A stretch of 8,313 nucleotides of DNA, taken from an uncultured Prevotellaceae bacterium (GTDB lineage: Bacteria; Bacteroidota; Bacteroidia; Bacteroidales; Bacteroidaceae). The stretch spans positions 1 to 8,313 of the forward strand of contig CAMJLI010000082.1 of assembly GCA_946406585.1 (NCBI GenBank). Reading direction: 5' to 3'. The notes beneath the pieces are model-generated. The model was not told the DNA's origin, did no database searches, and saw only the letters and a program-made list of their open reading frames with translations. The position numbers were made by a program, and so were the translations under genes. This document shows positions 1-7,046 of this stretch, piece by piece. The stretch's first letter is position 1. Every line of letters begins with the position of its first letter.

Positions 1-6
1 AAATAG

Positions 7-36
7 CGGGGTGGCTCGACAAGCCACCCCGTTTTT
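7..36. terminator. Strong intrinsic terminator at the left edge
   Basis: A perfect 10-bp stem (CGGGGTGGCT at 7-16, AGCCACCCCG at 22-31) encloses a 5-nt loop and is followed on the plus strand by TTTTT at 32-36. The T-tract fits termination of a plus-strand gene lying left of the window. The minus-strand GH3 gene ends at 64 and would also transcribe into this hairpin, where the exit side reads only CTATTT within the window. It may therefore act in both directions for two convergent genes. A second, smaller hairpin (TGGTTT 40-45, AAACCA 50-55) lies between it and the GH3 stop codon. Confidence 0.88.
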
Positions 37-63
37 GGCTGGTTTCAAAAAACCAATGACTGT

Positions 64-2640
64 TTATAGGGTTATTTCCACTTTCTTCAAGTCTTGGTTC
101 CTCGAACTGTTGCCATAAAACACCTCATATCTGCCTGGCTTGGTGCGCATGGTGTTTGTCTCGGTGTCGAACAGTTCAAATGATTGTGGCGTGAGTTCGA
201 GTTCCACTTCCACTGTCTGGCCTGCCTTTACAGACACTCGCTTGAATGCCCTGAGAGACTTCAGTGGGCCATCTACATCGGCAGGATTGCGAACGTATGC
301 TTGCACCACCTCTGTGCCGTCGCATTTGCCAGTGTTCTCCACTGGAATGCGAAGGATGTGGTTGCCGTTGCTCATGCTTGTCGTGGCTGTTCCGATGCGG
401 AATGTTGTGTAACTCTGTCCATACCCGAAGGCGAAGAGCGGGTCGTCGAAATATCTGTATGTGCGTCCCTTCATGGAATAGTCCTCGAAGTCAGGCAGTT
501 GTGCTGATGATTTGTAGAAAGTGACAGGCAGTTTCCCGCAAGGGTTGTAGTCGCCGTAAAGCACGTCGGCTATAGCCTGACCACCCTCTTGACCGGCGTA
601 CCAAACTTGCAGGATGGCATCGCAATAGCGTGTCTCAGGCTCCAAGGCAATGGCAGAACCAGAGCAGTTGACGAAAACTATTGTCTTGCCTGCATCTTTC
701 AGAGCCTTGAGAAAATCGCGTTGCACTTTTGGCAGTTCGATGTTGGTGCGGTCGCCGCCCTTGAAACCTTCTACGTTCACAGGCATCTCCTCGCCTTCGA
801 GTGCGGGGGATATGCCACCTACGAAGATGACTTTCTCAATGCCTGAAAGTTGGCGTATGATGTCGTCGTAGTTGATGGGATGTTCACGGGCAATGTTGAT
901 TTTCATGTTGGCTCCCCATGTCTTGACGAAAGAGAACCTCACCTCTATATTATACTGCTTGCCGGCTTCTGCATTTATTACAGTGCGTGTGGGTGTGGTG
1001 CGCCAAGTATGTTCCCGTGCCTTTCGCTCACCGTTCACGTAAACCTCGAAATGGCCGCAACCTTCCACGTTGAGCACATATTCACCAGACTGGGTGGGAG
1101 TGAAAACAGTCTCATATTTGGCAGAGAAATCTTCTGTCTTCACGCCGGGGGCAAAAACATGCATTCCGGCAGTGGTGACAGCCAATGGCGTGGTGTAGTA
1201 TTGTGTGCTGACGCTCTTGCCCGACATCTCGGTGTTGTTCCAGAAGGTGCCCCTTAGACCGCGCTTGCCGTCAATCGAACATAGTGTGGGCAGCAGGCAT
1301 TCCATCACCTTGTCGTATGTCAGGTCGCAACCTGTGATGTGCAAGAGCTTGCGTTGCTTCGTCTTTATGCCGTCGAGGATGGTGATGGTGTGGTTGGGCG
1401 TGCCATTGTAGTTTCCCCACATCATCGGCTCGTCGTTGGAATTGGGACCGATGACGGCTATTTTCTCCCCTTTCTTCTTCAGTGGCAGCACATTGCCCTT
1501 GTTCTGCAAAAGCACTATCGACTCGTGAGCCATGTCGAGGGCTATCTGACGATGAGCCTTGCTGTCCATCACACTGTAAGGTATTTTCGACCACTCCACG
1601 AGTGATGGGTCATCCATCTCGCCAAGGTCAAAACGCCCTTCAAGCAGACGGATGACATGCTTGTCCACTTCTTTTTCTGTTATCAGTCCTCTCCTTACTG
1701 CTTCGGGGATGCTCTTGTAGGCATAGTCATAGCCACACTCCACGTCAGTTCCTGCTATTGTGGCTTTGGCAGAGGAGTGTATGGCATCAGATGATGACTT
1801 GTGGCTGCTGTGGAAGTCGCTCACTGCACCGCAGTCGCTGACTACAAGGTATTTGAACCCCCATTCGTCACGAAGGATTTGCTGCAGCAGACGGGCGTTT
1901 CCGCAGCATGGCTCATCGTCGAGACGTTGGTAGGCGCACATCACCTCACGAACTTTCGCATCTTGAACAAGTGTCTTGAATGCTGGCATGTAGGTCTCCC
2001 AAAAGTCTCGTGGGGAAACATCGTTCAGGTTGGCTGTATGGCGAGTCCATTCCGGTCCGCTATGTACGGCATAGTGCTTGGCGCATGCCCACAACTTGCG
2101 GTAGCGTGATGTCTCCGGACCTTGCAGCCCACGCACAACGTTCAAGCCCATCACCGATGTGAGATAGGGGTCTTCGCCGTAGGTCTCCTGTCCGCGTCCC
2201 CAGCGTGGGTCGCGGAATATGTTCACGTTGGGTGTCCAGACAGACAAACTGTGGAATTTCTGGTCTTCGCCACCATTGAGCATGCGCTGGTTGTACTGGG
2301 CGCGGAACTCGGTGCTGGCGGCATCGAACACACGGTAGAGCAAATCAGGGTCGAACGACGATGCCATGCCTATGGGCTCGGGGAATACTGTCACATTACC
2401 CATGTTGGCTGCTCCATGCAAGGCCTCGCTCCACCAAAAGAATTTCTTGATTCCCAGACGGGGAATGGCAGGACTCTCGTCGAGCATCAGTTGGGCTTTT
2501 TCTTCCAGTGTCAGTCGCGAACACAGGTCTTTGGCACGCTCTATTGCACTCAGTTCAGGGTTTTGGTATGGCAATGTCTGTGCATTTGCCGACATGAACG
2601 ACATCAATGCACATGCAACAAGGCTAACTATTTTTTTCAT
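64..2640 (-). CDS. Secreted GH3 beta-xylosidase/beta-glucosidase with inserted PA14 domain
   Basis: 858 residues. An exo-acting family 3 glycoside hydrolase that likely releases terminal beta-linked xylose or glucose from plant-derived oligosaccharides in the periplasm. Residues 1-20 form a Sec signal peptide (MKK, hydrophobic core, SANA-Q cleavage site) with no lipobox Cys. The GH3 N-domain spans about 37-335 and includes WWSEALHG (69-76), RDPRWGRGQETYGEDP (143-158), KH (188-189) and VVSDCGAV (266-273), where D269 is the expected nucleophile. The GH3 C-domain (about 373-710) is split by a PA14 module (about 458-590). The acid/base is probably one of the glutamates in LEGEE (614-618), just before the GGDR motif (628-631). 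A fibronectin III-like domain follows (about 755-850). The WWSEALHG signature is typical of the xylosidase branch, but substrate cannot be fixed from sequence alone. No SusC/SusD or other carbohydrate genes are visible nearby. The leader before ATG is A-rich with no Shine-Dalgarno. Confidence 0.95.
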   Translation of the reverse strand: MKKIVSLVACALMSFMSANAQTLPYQNPELSAIERAKDLCSRLTLEEKAQLMLDESPAIPRLGIKKFFWWSEALHGAANMGNVTVFPEPIGMASSFDPDLLYRVFDAASTEFRAQYNQRMLNGGEDQKFHSLSVWTPNVNIFRDPRWGRGQETYGEDPYLTSVMGLNVVRGLQGPETSRYRKLWACAKHYAVHSGPEWTRHTANLNDVSPRDFWETYMPAFKTLVQDAKVREVMCAYQRLDDEPCCGNARLLQQILRDEWGFKYLVVSDCGAVSDFHSSHKSSSDAIHSSAKATIAGTDVECGYDYAYKSIPEAVRRGLITEKEVDKHVIRLLEGRFDLGEMDDPSLVEWSKIPYSVMDSKAHRQIALDMAHESIVLLQNKGNVLPLKKKGEKIAVIGPNSNDEPMMWGNYNGTPNHTITILDGIKTKQRKLLHITGCDLTYDKVMECLLPTLCSIDGKRGLRGTFWNNTEMSGKSVSTQYYTTPLAVTTAGMHVFAPGVKTEDFSAKYETVFTPTQSGEYVLNVEGCGHFEVYVNGERKAREHTWRTTPTRTVINAEAGKQYNIEVRFSFVKTWGANMKINIAREHPINYDDIIRQLSGIEKVIFVGGISPALEGEEMPVNVEGFKGGDRTNIELPKVQRDFLKALKDAGKTIVFVNCSGSAIALEPETRYCDAILQVWYAGQEGGQAIADVLYGDYNPCGKLPVTFYKSSAQLPDFEDYSMKGRTYRYFDDPLFAFGYGQSYTTFRIGTATTSMSNGNHILRIPVENTGKCDGTEVVQAYVRNPADVDGPLKSLRAFKRVSVKAGQTVEVELELTPQSFELFDTETNTMRTKPGRYEVFYGNSSRNQDLKKVEITL

Positions 2641-2673
2641 GTTCTTTAGGTTTTTTGTTTTGGCTTAATAGTG

Positions 2674-2681
2674 CAAATATA
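2674..2681 (-). promoter_or_regulatory. Candidate -7 promoter element for the GH3 gene
   Basis: The minus strand reads TATATTTG, an exact match to the Bacteroidota -7 consensus TAnnTTTG, 33 nt upstream of the GH3 ATG. Transcription would start near 2667, giving a leader of roughly 27 nt. I see no clear TTTG -33 element at the usual 19-21 nt spacing, so the call rests on the -7 box and its position. Confidence 0.5.
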
Positions 2682-2764
2682 CAAAGATTCTGACATATTG
2701 TGATTAGTTCGGCACTTTTTTTATCGTTTCCTCTCTTTTTCGATAGATTTTCATGAATTGTCAC

Positions 2765-2772
2765 TAATTTTG
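2765..2772 (+). promoter_or_regulatory. Candidate distal -7 promoter element for the TerB-like gene
   Basis: TAATTTTG matches TAnnTTTG and sits 64 nt before the chosen ATG at 2837. Transcription from here would begin near 2779, leaving a leader of about 58 nt. It would also leave the in-frame TTG at 2780 at the extreme 5' end, which argues against that start. No convincing -33 element is visible. It competes with the second box at 2822-2829. Confidence 0.4.
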
Positions 2773-2821
2773 CAAAAGCTTGGTGTTTCAGACGCCTGAC
2801 AAGAAGATAGCTGTACCTGTT

Positions 2822-2829
2822 TATATTTG
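2822..2829 (+). promoter_or_regulatory. Candidate proximal -7 element, 7 nt from the TerB-like start codon
   Basis: TATATTTG matches TAnnTTTG and ends exactly 7 nt before ATG 2837. If used, the mRNA would be leaderless or nearly so. The ATPase gene downstream shows the same box-to-ATG spacing. No -33 TTTG is seen at the expected distance, so a chance match is possible. Confidence 0.3.
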
Positions 2830-2836
2830 CCAAAAG

Positions 2837-4177
2837 ATGGATAGAAACCAGAAAATAGCCTTTGCACGAATCATCTCCGACTTGATAGAGGCCGACTTCA
2901 TCGTCGAGAAGAGGGAAATGGATTATTTCGAGAGTGTAATCTCCCGGGAGCATCAGCGTATATCGCGGTCTATGTTGATAGAAGGCAAACATCTCACCTT
3001 GGCAAAGGCGGTGAAAGATTTGCGTGACTTGCCAGAAAAAGAAAAAACAGAAGTGATAGCCCTCATCAAGGAGTTGGCATTGGCCGACGGCAACTGCGTG
3101 CCACAAGAAGCCATCTTGATGCTTGCTCTTATAGAGTCTTTGGAGGGCAATGGCGAGTTCTTCTCAGTGAAGGCTGGTGATTTGCATTTGGAAAACCTAA
3201 CTGCCATATATATCGAAAACGAACAGGGCACAACCACTGATGGATATGTGGAAAGTCATTTTAGGGAAATCAACAACGAATTGGCAATGGCTGGCTTCCA
3301 ATTCGTCTATATTCCCCATATCGCAAAAGACTTCGACACCATGGATAAAGACTACTTGAAAAAGGTGGTGACTTACATGATTCCATCGGCATCAGAAGAG
3401 AGGGCATGCCAAATATGCGATGAACTCTGCAACATCACAACAGTGAGATTCTGCAGGGATTTGTTATACAAGAAAATAGGACTCAACCTCATAGGTGCAC
3501 CACCTTCGTTGCTCTTCAAAGTGAACGATTCTGCCATCGTGAATGCTCCTGATGGGATGGAGGAATCCGAGCGGGTGGCTTATTCCAATTTCTTGCTTTT
3601 GAACATGGGCGACGACATGTTGCATACAATAAGGAAAATGGTGGATGCCTACGGGAGCATGGTAAGTTGCATGAAGCCAGTGCAAATTCAACCTGGCCAC
3701 AAGAAATTTCTGTATAATGGATTTCATCGTTGGCTGTTCGACTTGATATGCTATGGCAGGGAATTGAAAGAATACCGTTTGGAAATCAACTTGGATAATA
3801 GGGAAGCGCCAGTCTTGTTCAGGTCTGATGACAGCGAGGAGGTGCCTGTGAAGATGGGAGCGCAGGAGGCGGCTTTGTATATCCTTATCGTGCAGGAATC
3901 GCTGCGGGGCAAGGGGCTGGATTGGCGTGAACACATCCCCAAGGAAGAGAAGAAGGTGCTGATGGAAAAATACAATGCCATCTACCGGCAGATAGGCAAG
4001 GGCAGGGTGGCTACCGATTACAAAGACAGGACATTGGCACATCATATCCGCACCAAGGTGAAGGCTTTGCAGCAAATTGCCAACCGCGAAATGTTCGTGC
4101 CGGAAAACGTAAAGGATGGCAAGGAGTCTTATTACCGTGTGGTGGCTCCTGAAAGCCATGTCGTCATTCGTAAATAA
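2837..4177 (+). CDS. TerB-like domain protein, function unknown
   Basis: 446 residues from ATG 2837. No signal peptide or membrane segment is visible, so it is probably cytoplasmic. Residues about 3-104 look like two TerB-type helical halves. The first carries acidic residues around D20-E28 (EADFIVEKREMDYF), and the second has the typical LALADGN turn (80-86) followed by a conserved Glu (E91) and a helix. TerB-like domains carry acidic, possibly metal-binding residues and occur in tellurite/stress systems and many multidomain proteins. The middle part (about 135-335) is mixed alpha/beta with the segment GFQFVYIPHIAKDF (153-166), which I cannot assign. The C-terminal 110 residues (about 336-446) resemble a small helical, possibly winged-helix domain, but this is a weak impression. 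A longer reading from TTG 2780 is rejected because its extra 19 residues overlap the promoter region. It lies 118 bp upstream of a calcium ATPase on the same strand. Function is unproven. Confidence 0.85.
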   Translation: MDRNQKIAFARIISDLIEADFIVEKREMDYFESVISREHQRISRSMLIEGKHLTLAKAVKDLRDLPEKEKTEVIALIKELALADGNCVPQEAILMLALIESLEGNGEFFSVKAGDLHLENLTAIYIENEQGTTTDGYVESHFREINNELAMAGFQFVYIPHIAKDFDTMDKDYLKKVVTYMIPSASEERACQICDELCNITTVRFCRDLLYKKIGLNLIGAPPSLLFKVNDSAIVNAPDGMEESERVAYSNFLLLNMGDDMLHTIRKMVDAYGSMVSCMKPVQIQPGHKKFLYNGFHRWLFDLICYGRELKEYRLEINLDNREAPVLFRSDDSEEVPVKMGAQEAALYILIVQESLRGKGLDWREHIPKEEKKVLMEKYNAIYRQIGKGRVATDYKDRTLAHHIRTKVKALQQIANREMFVPENVKDGKESYYRVVAPESHVVIRK

Positions 4178-4189
4178 ATAAGGTGTTTT

Positions 4190-4241
4190 CAACGTTGTAT
4201 TGGTTTTTGCCGGAAAAAGGCTCTTTTTGCCAACAACGTTG
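4190..4241. repeat. Paired CAACGTTG palindromes; possible operator or hairpin terminator
   Basis: The 8-bp palindrome CAACGTTG occurs at 4190-4197 and again at 4234-4241, 44 bp apart (about four helical turns). The second copy extends to a perfect 12-bp palindrome AACAACGTTGTT (4232-4243). Because each copy is self-complementary, the two can also pair with each other. With TTGG (4200-4203) and CCAA (4230-4233) they form a long hairpin, followed by TTTTT at 4242-4246. Two readings are open: a dimeric-repressor site controlling the ATPase gene, or a weak terminator after the TerB-like gene. The sequence does not decide between them. Confidence 0.45.
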
Positions 4242-4280
4242 TTTTTGGGCGGATTTTTCGATTGTCTCGATAAAAAGCCT

Positions 4281-4288
4281 TACCTTTG
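4281..4288 (+). promoter_or_regulatory. Candidate -7 promoter element for the ATPase gene
   Basis: TACCTTTG matches TAnnTTTG, with a TTG at 4262-4264 lying 16 nt upstream as a possible -33 element (slightly short spacing). The box ends 7 nt before ATG 4296, so transcription would begin at or within a few bases of the start codon. This placement also rules out the in-frame TTG at 4200, which lies upstream of the promoter. Confidence 0.55.
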
Positions 4289-4295
4289 TTTCGAA

Positions 4296-7046
4296 ATGAA
4301 AGAAAGTATTGAGAAAAAATGTTTGGAGCAAGGCTCCGAATATGTTGTCAGCCACGAGAATATGAATATGATTCCCCCTCCCGAGGAGGAGTCTTTGTTG
4401 TTGGGCTACTTGAAGAAATTCAAGGACCCTCTCATCATCGTATTGCTTGTAGTTTTCTTCTTTTCCGTGGTTGTCGCCTTATATGGTATCCATGAGGGCA
4501 AGCCTTGGTCTACGCTGATTGAACCGGCAGGAGTGCTTGTCGCACTGCTGCTGGCAACTGGAGTAGGCTTCTTGTTTGAAGTCAAGGCTGCAAGGGAGTT
4601 CAAGATTCTCAACAAACAGAAGAATGGGCGGCCGGTGAAGGTGCTCAGATGGAGAAAAGGGGCTGACAGAAGGAAAGAACATCCGGCAATCTTCCAAATA
4701 GCAAAGCGCGATGTGGTGAAGGGCGATGTTGTCAGGCTGGAAAGCGGCGACGAGGTGCCTGCCGACGGGATATTGTTGGATTCCAAAAGTCTGAACGTCG
4801 ACGAAAGTGCTTTCACTGGCGAGATGTTTGCCAGCAAGAAGGTTGATATTACGGATGACGACGATGATGCCGCATATCCATGCAACAGGCTGCTGCGTGG
4901 CAGCATCGTAATCGAAGGCTATTGCCTATATCAGGTAGACGCCGTGGGGGTGGACACCGAAGAGGGGCGTGGGGCAAGACTCATGAATGAGGAGACGGAG
5001 GTGGTCACTCCGCTCAACCAACAACTCAACACGCTCGGACTGTGGATTACCAAGGCCAGTTATGTGGTTGCCGCCCTGATTGTCGTGGGGAGATTGATTT
5101 ATTATCTCTTCTTTGATGGTCACTCCGCTGATGGCGATTGGCTTGGGATGCTTGAGTTCTTGCTCGATTCCATCCTCCTTGCAGTGACATTGGTGGTGGT
5201 GGCAGTACCCGAGGGCTTGCCAATGAGTGTCACCATCAGTCTGGCATTGAGCATGAGGAGGATGCTGAAAGAGAACAACTTGGTGCGTCGGTTGCATGCT
5301 TGCGAGACGATGGGTGCTGCAACAGTGGTGTGTACCGACAAGACGGGGACGCTGACAAGAAACAAGTTGAGGGTGATGGAGGATAGTGAGGAAGTGTGGG
5401 TGGACATTGAATTCCTCGCTCAAAACATCGCCGTTAATTCTACCGCTGAATTGGCGACAAAGGATGATGGGGCGCCACGCTCCATAGGAAATCCTACAGA
5501 AGGGTCGCTCTTGTACTGGCTCTTGAGAAGAAAGGGCTTGGATTACCATAAGTATAGGGAGCAAGCCACCATAATAGACCAGGTGCCTTTCACGCCAGAA
5601 ACCAAGTACATGGTTACGATTGCCACCGACAATGTCACCAACAGGACTTTCCGTTATGTGAAAGGTGCGCCCGAAATAGTTCTCGGAATGTGCGATGAGA
5701 TAGCAAAGGGCAATACCGAGGACGACGTTAGGAGAAGGCTTGCCGAGATGCAGAATGCAGGGCGGCGAACCTTGGCTTTTGCCTGTCAAGAGATAATCAA
5801 GGGCGAGACCACTCCATTGGTGTTTATTGGATTCGTGGGCATGGCAGACCCTGTGCGTGTGGATGTGCCTGATGCAGTGAAGACTTGTCAACAGGCTGGA
5901 GTGCGTGTCATCATGGTGACAGGTGATGTGGCTCTCACAGCAAACGAGATAGCTCGGGAAACAGGCATCATGAGTGAGGACGAACCTGTGCAAACTATTA
6001 CAGGACAAGCTTTTGCCGAAATGGATGACAATACCATCAAGCAAGATGTGCTGCCACGGCTGAAAGTGCTGTCAAGGGCAAGACCTGCCGACAAGCTGCG
6101 ACTGGTGTCGCTGCTCCAGGAAAAGGGTGAAGTGGTGGCGGTGACAGGCGATGGCACCAACGATGCCCTTGCTCTAAAAAAGGCGCAGGTGGGATTGTCA
6201 ATGGGCGATGGTACCTCAAGGGCTAAAGAGGCCAGTGACATAACCATCATCGACAATTCGTTTGCAAGTATCAACAAGGCCATTCTTTGGGGTAGGTCGC
6301 TATACATGAACATAAAGCGATTCCTCTTGTTCCAAATGACCATCAACGTATGTGCTTGTCTGATAGTCCTTTTAGGTGCATTTACAGGATTGCAGTCGCC
6401 TCTCAATGTCACCCAGATGCTGTGGGTGAACCTTATCATGGACACTTTTGCAGCAATAGCTCTGTCATCGCTGCCGGCTGACAACAGGGTGATGCACGAC
6501 AAGCCGAGAAGTCCACGAAGCCATATCATAGACCGTAAAATGGCAAAACAGATATTGTGGGTGTCCATGTTGTTCTTCTTGATATTGGTAGTGTTGTGGC
6601 AGTTGCTGTGGCATGGCCAAATAAATGCTGTTTCAGATTTGTTTGATGCAGACCATTTCGATGGTTTCTTCACAAAAATTCTTGATTGGAATAATAGAAA
6701 AGCAGAACTTGAACCCAGAGAACTGGGCGTGTTCTTCACCACTTTTGTTCTCATGCAATTCTGGAACTTGTTCAATGTGAGGTATTACCGCACGGGAAGA
6801 AGCCTCGTCTCCACATTGGTTGGCTTGTTCAAGCATCAAGAGGAAGCCAAGGCCTCGGTAGGAAAGGGCTTCTTGTTTATTGCAATGGTCATCCTTTTGG
6901 GACAGGTCTTTATCGTCACTTTTGCTGGAAAGATGTTTGGTGTGGAACGTTTATCTCTTGCAGACTGGCTGTGCCTGTTGGTGATAACTTCACCAATACT
7001 TATAATAGGAGAAATAGGTAGAATGGTAAAAAATAGGAAGAAATGA
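4296..7046 (+). CDS. PMCA-type calcium-translocating P-type ATPase
   Basis: 916 residues from ATG 4296. Exports Ca2+ from the cytoplasm across the inner membrane, driven by ATP and a phospho-aspartate intermediate. Visible motifs: actuator TGE (174-176, followed by Met, not the common Ser), PEGLP in M4 (305-309; E306 a Ca2+ ligand), phosphorylation site DKTGTLT (D348), nucleotide-binding KGAPE (456-460), MVTGD (540-544), hinge TGDGTND (617-623), and M6 WVNLIMDT with N712 and D716. N684 lies in M5. The Glu/Asn/Asp set in M4 and M6 fits the single calcium site of the type IIB (PMCA) class. Ten membrane segments can be placed at about 44-65, 74-96, 251-273, 289-318, 677-696, 708-726, 753-772, 812-831, 856-878 and 888-911. 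No calmodulin-type C-terminal extension is seen. The N-terminus before PPPEEES is short, but family-like residues begin upstream of the next Met (codon 23), favouring ATG 4296. The stop overlaps the next gene by 4 nt. Ion specificity is inferred from motifs. Confidence 0.95.
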   Translation: MKESIEKKCLEQGSEYVVSHENMNMIPPPEEESLLLGYLKKFKDPLIIVLLVVFFFSVVVALYGIHEGKPWSTLIEPAGVLVALLLATGVGFLFEVKAAREFKILNKQKNGRPVKVLRWRKGADRRKEHPAIFQIAKRDVVKGDVVRLESGDEVPADGILLDSKSLNVDESAFTGEMFASKKVDITDDDDDAAYPCNRLLRGSIVIEGYCLYQVDAVGVDTEEGRGARLMNEETEVVTPLNQQLNTLGLWITKASYVVAALIVVGRLIYYLFFDGHSADGDWLGMLEFLLDSILLAVTLVVVAVPEGLPMSVTISLALSMRRMLKENNLVRRLHACETMGAATVVCTDKTGTLTRNKLRVMEDSEEVWVDIEFLAQNIAVNSTAELATKDDGAPRSIGNPTEGSLLYWLLRRKGLDYHKYREQATIIDQVPFTPETKYMVTIATDNVTNRTFRYVKGAPEIVLGMCDEIAKGNTEDDVRRRLAEMQNAGRRTLAFACQEIIKGETTPLVFIGFVGMADPVRVDVPDAVKTCQQAGVRVIMVTGDVALTANEIARETGIMSEDEPVQTITGQAFAEMDDNTIKQDVLPRLKVLSRARPADKLRLVSLLQEKGEVVAVTGDGTNDALALKKAQVGLSMGDGTSRAKEASDITIIDNSFASINKAILWGRSLYMNIKRFLLFQMTINVCACLIVLLGAFTGLQSPLNVTQMLWVNLIMDTFAAIALSSLPADNRVMHDKPRSPRSHIIDRKMAKQILWVSMLFFLILVVLWQLLWHGQINAVSDLFDADHFDGFFTKILDWNNRKAELEPRELGVFFTTFVLMQFWNLFNVRYYRTGRSLVSTLVGLFKHQEEAKASVGKGFLFIAMVILLGQVFIVTFAGKMFGVERLSLADWLCLLVITSPILIIGEIGRMVKNRKK

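Noticed and set aside
2720..2745. Short inverted repeat TATCG (2722-2726) / CGATA (2741-2745) in the divergent promoter region
   Set aside because: Only 5 bp per arm with a 14-bp gap in AT-rich DNA; expected by chance.
2780..2836. Longer start (TTG 2780) for the TerB-like protein
   Set aside because: It adds 19 residues unlike a TerB N-terminus, begins with TTG, and overlaps the promoter-like boxes; ATG 2837 starts right at the domain.
4200..4295. Longer start (TTG 4200) for the calcium ATPase
   Set aside because: The extra 32 residues lie upstream of the TACCTTTG box and inside the palindrome region, and do not resemble the family N-terminus.
4926..6044. A 372-codon open frame on the minus strand inside the ATPase gene
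   Set aside because: It is fully antisense to strongly conserved P-type ATPase motifs, has a His/Cys-rich composition typical of shadow frames, and matches no family I recognise.
5888..6775. A 295-codon minus-strand open frame antisense to the ATPase C-terminal half
   Set aside because: Its Ser/Thr-rich composition is that of a complement of the real gene; no promoter or domain supports it.
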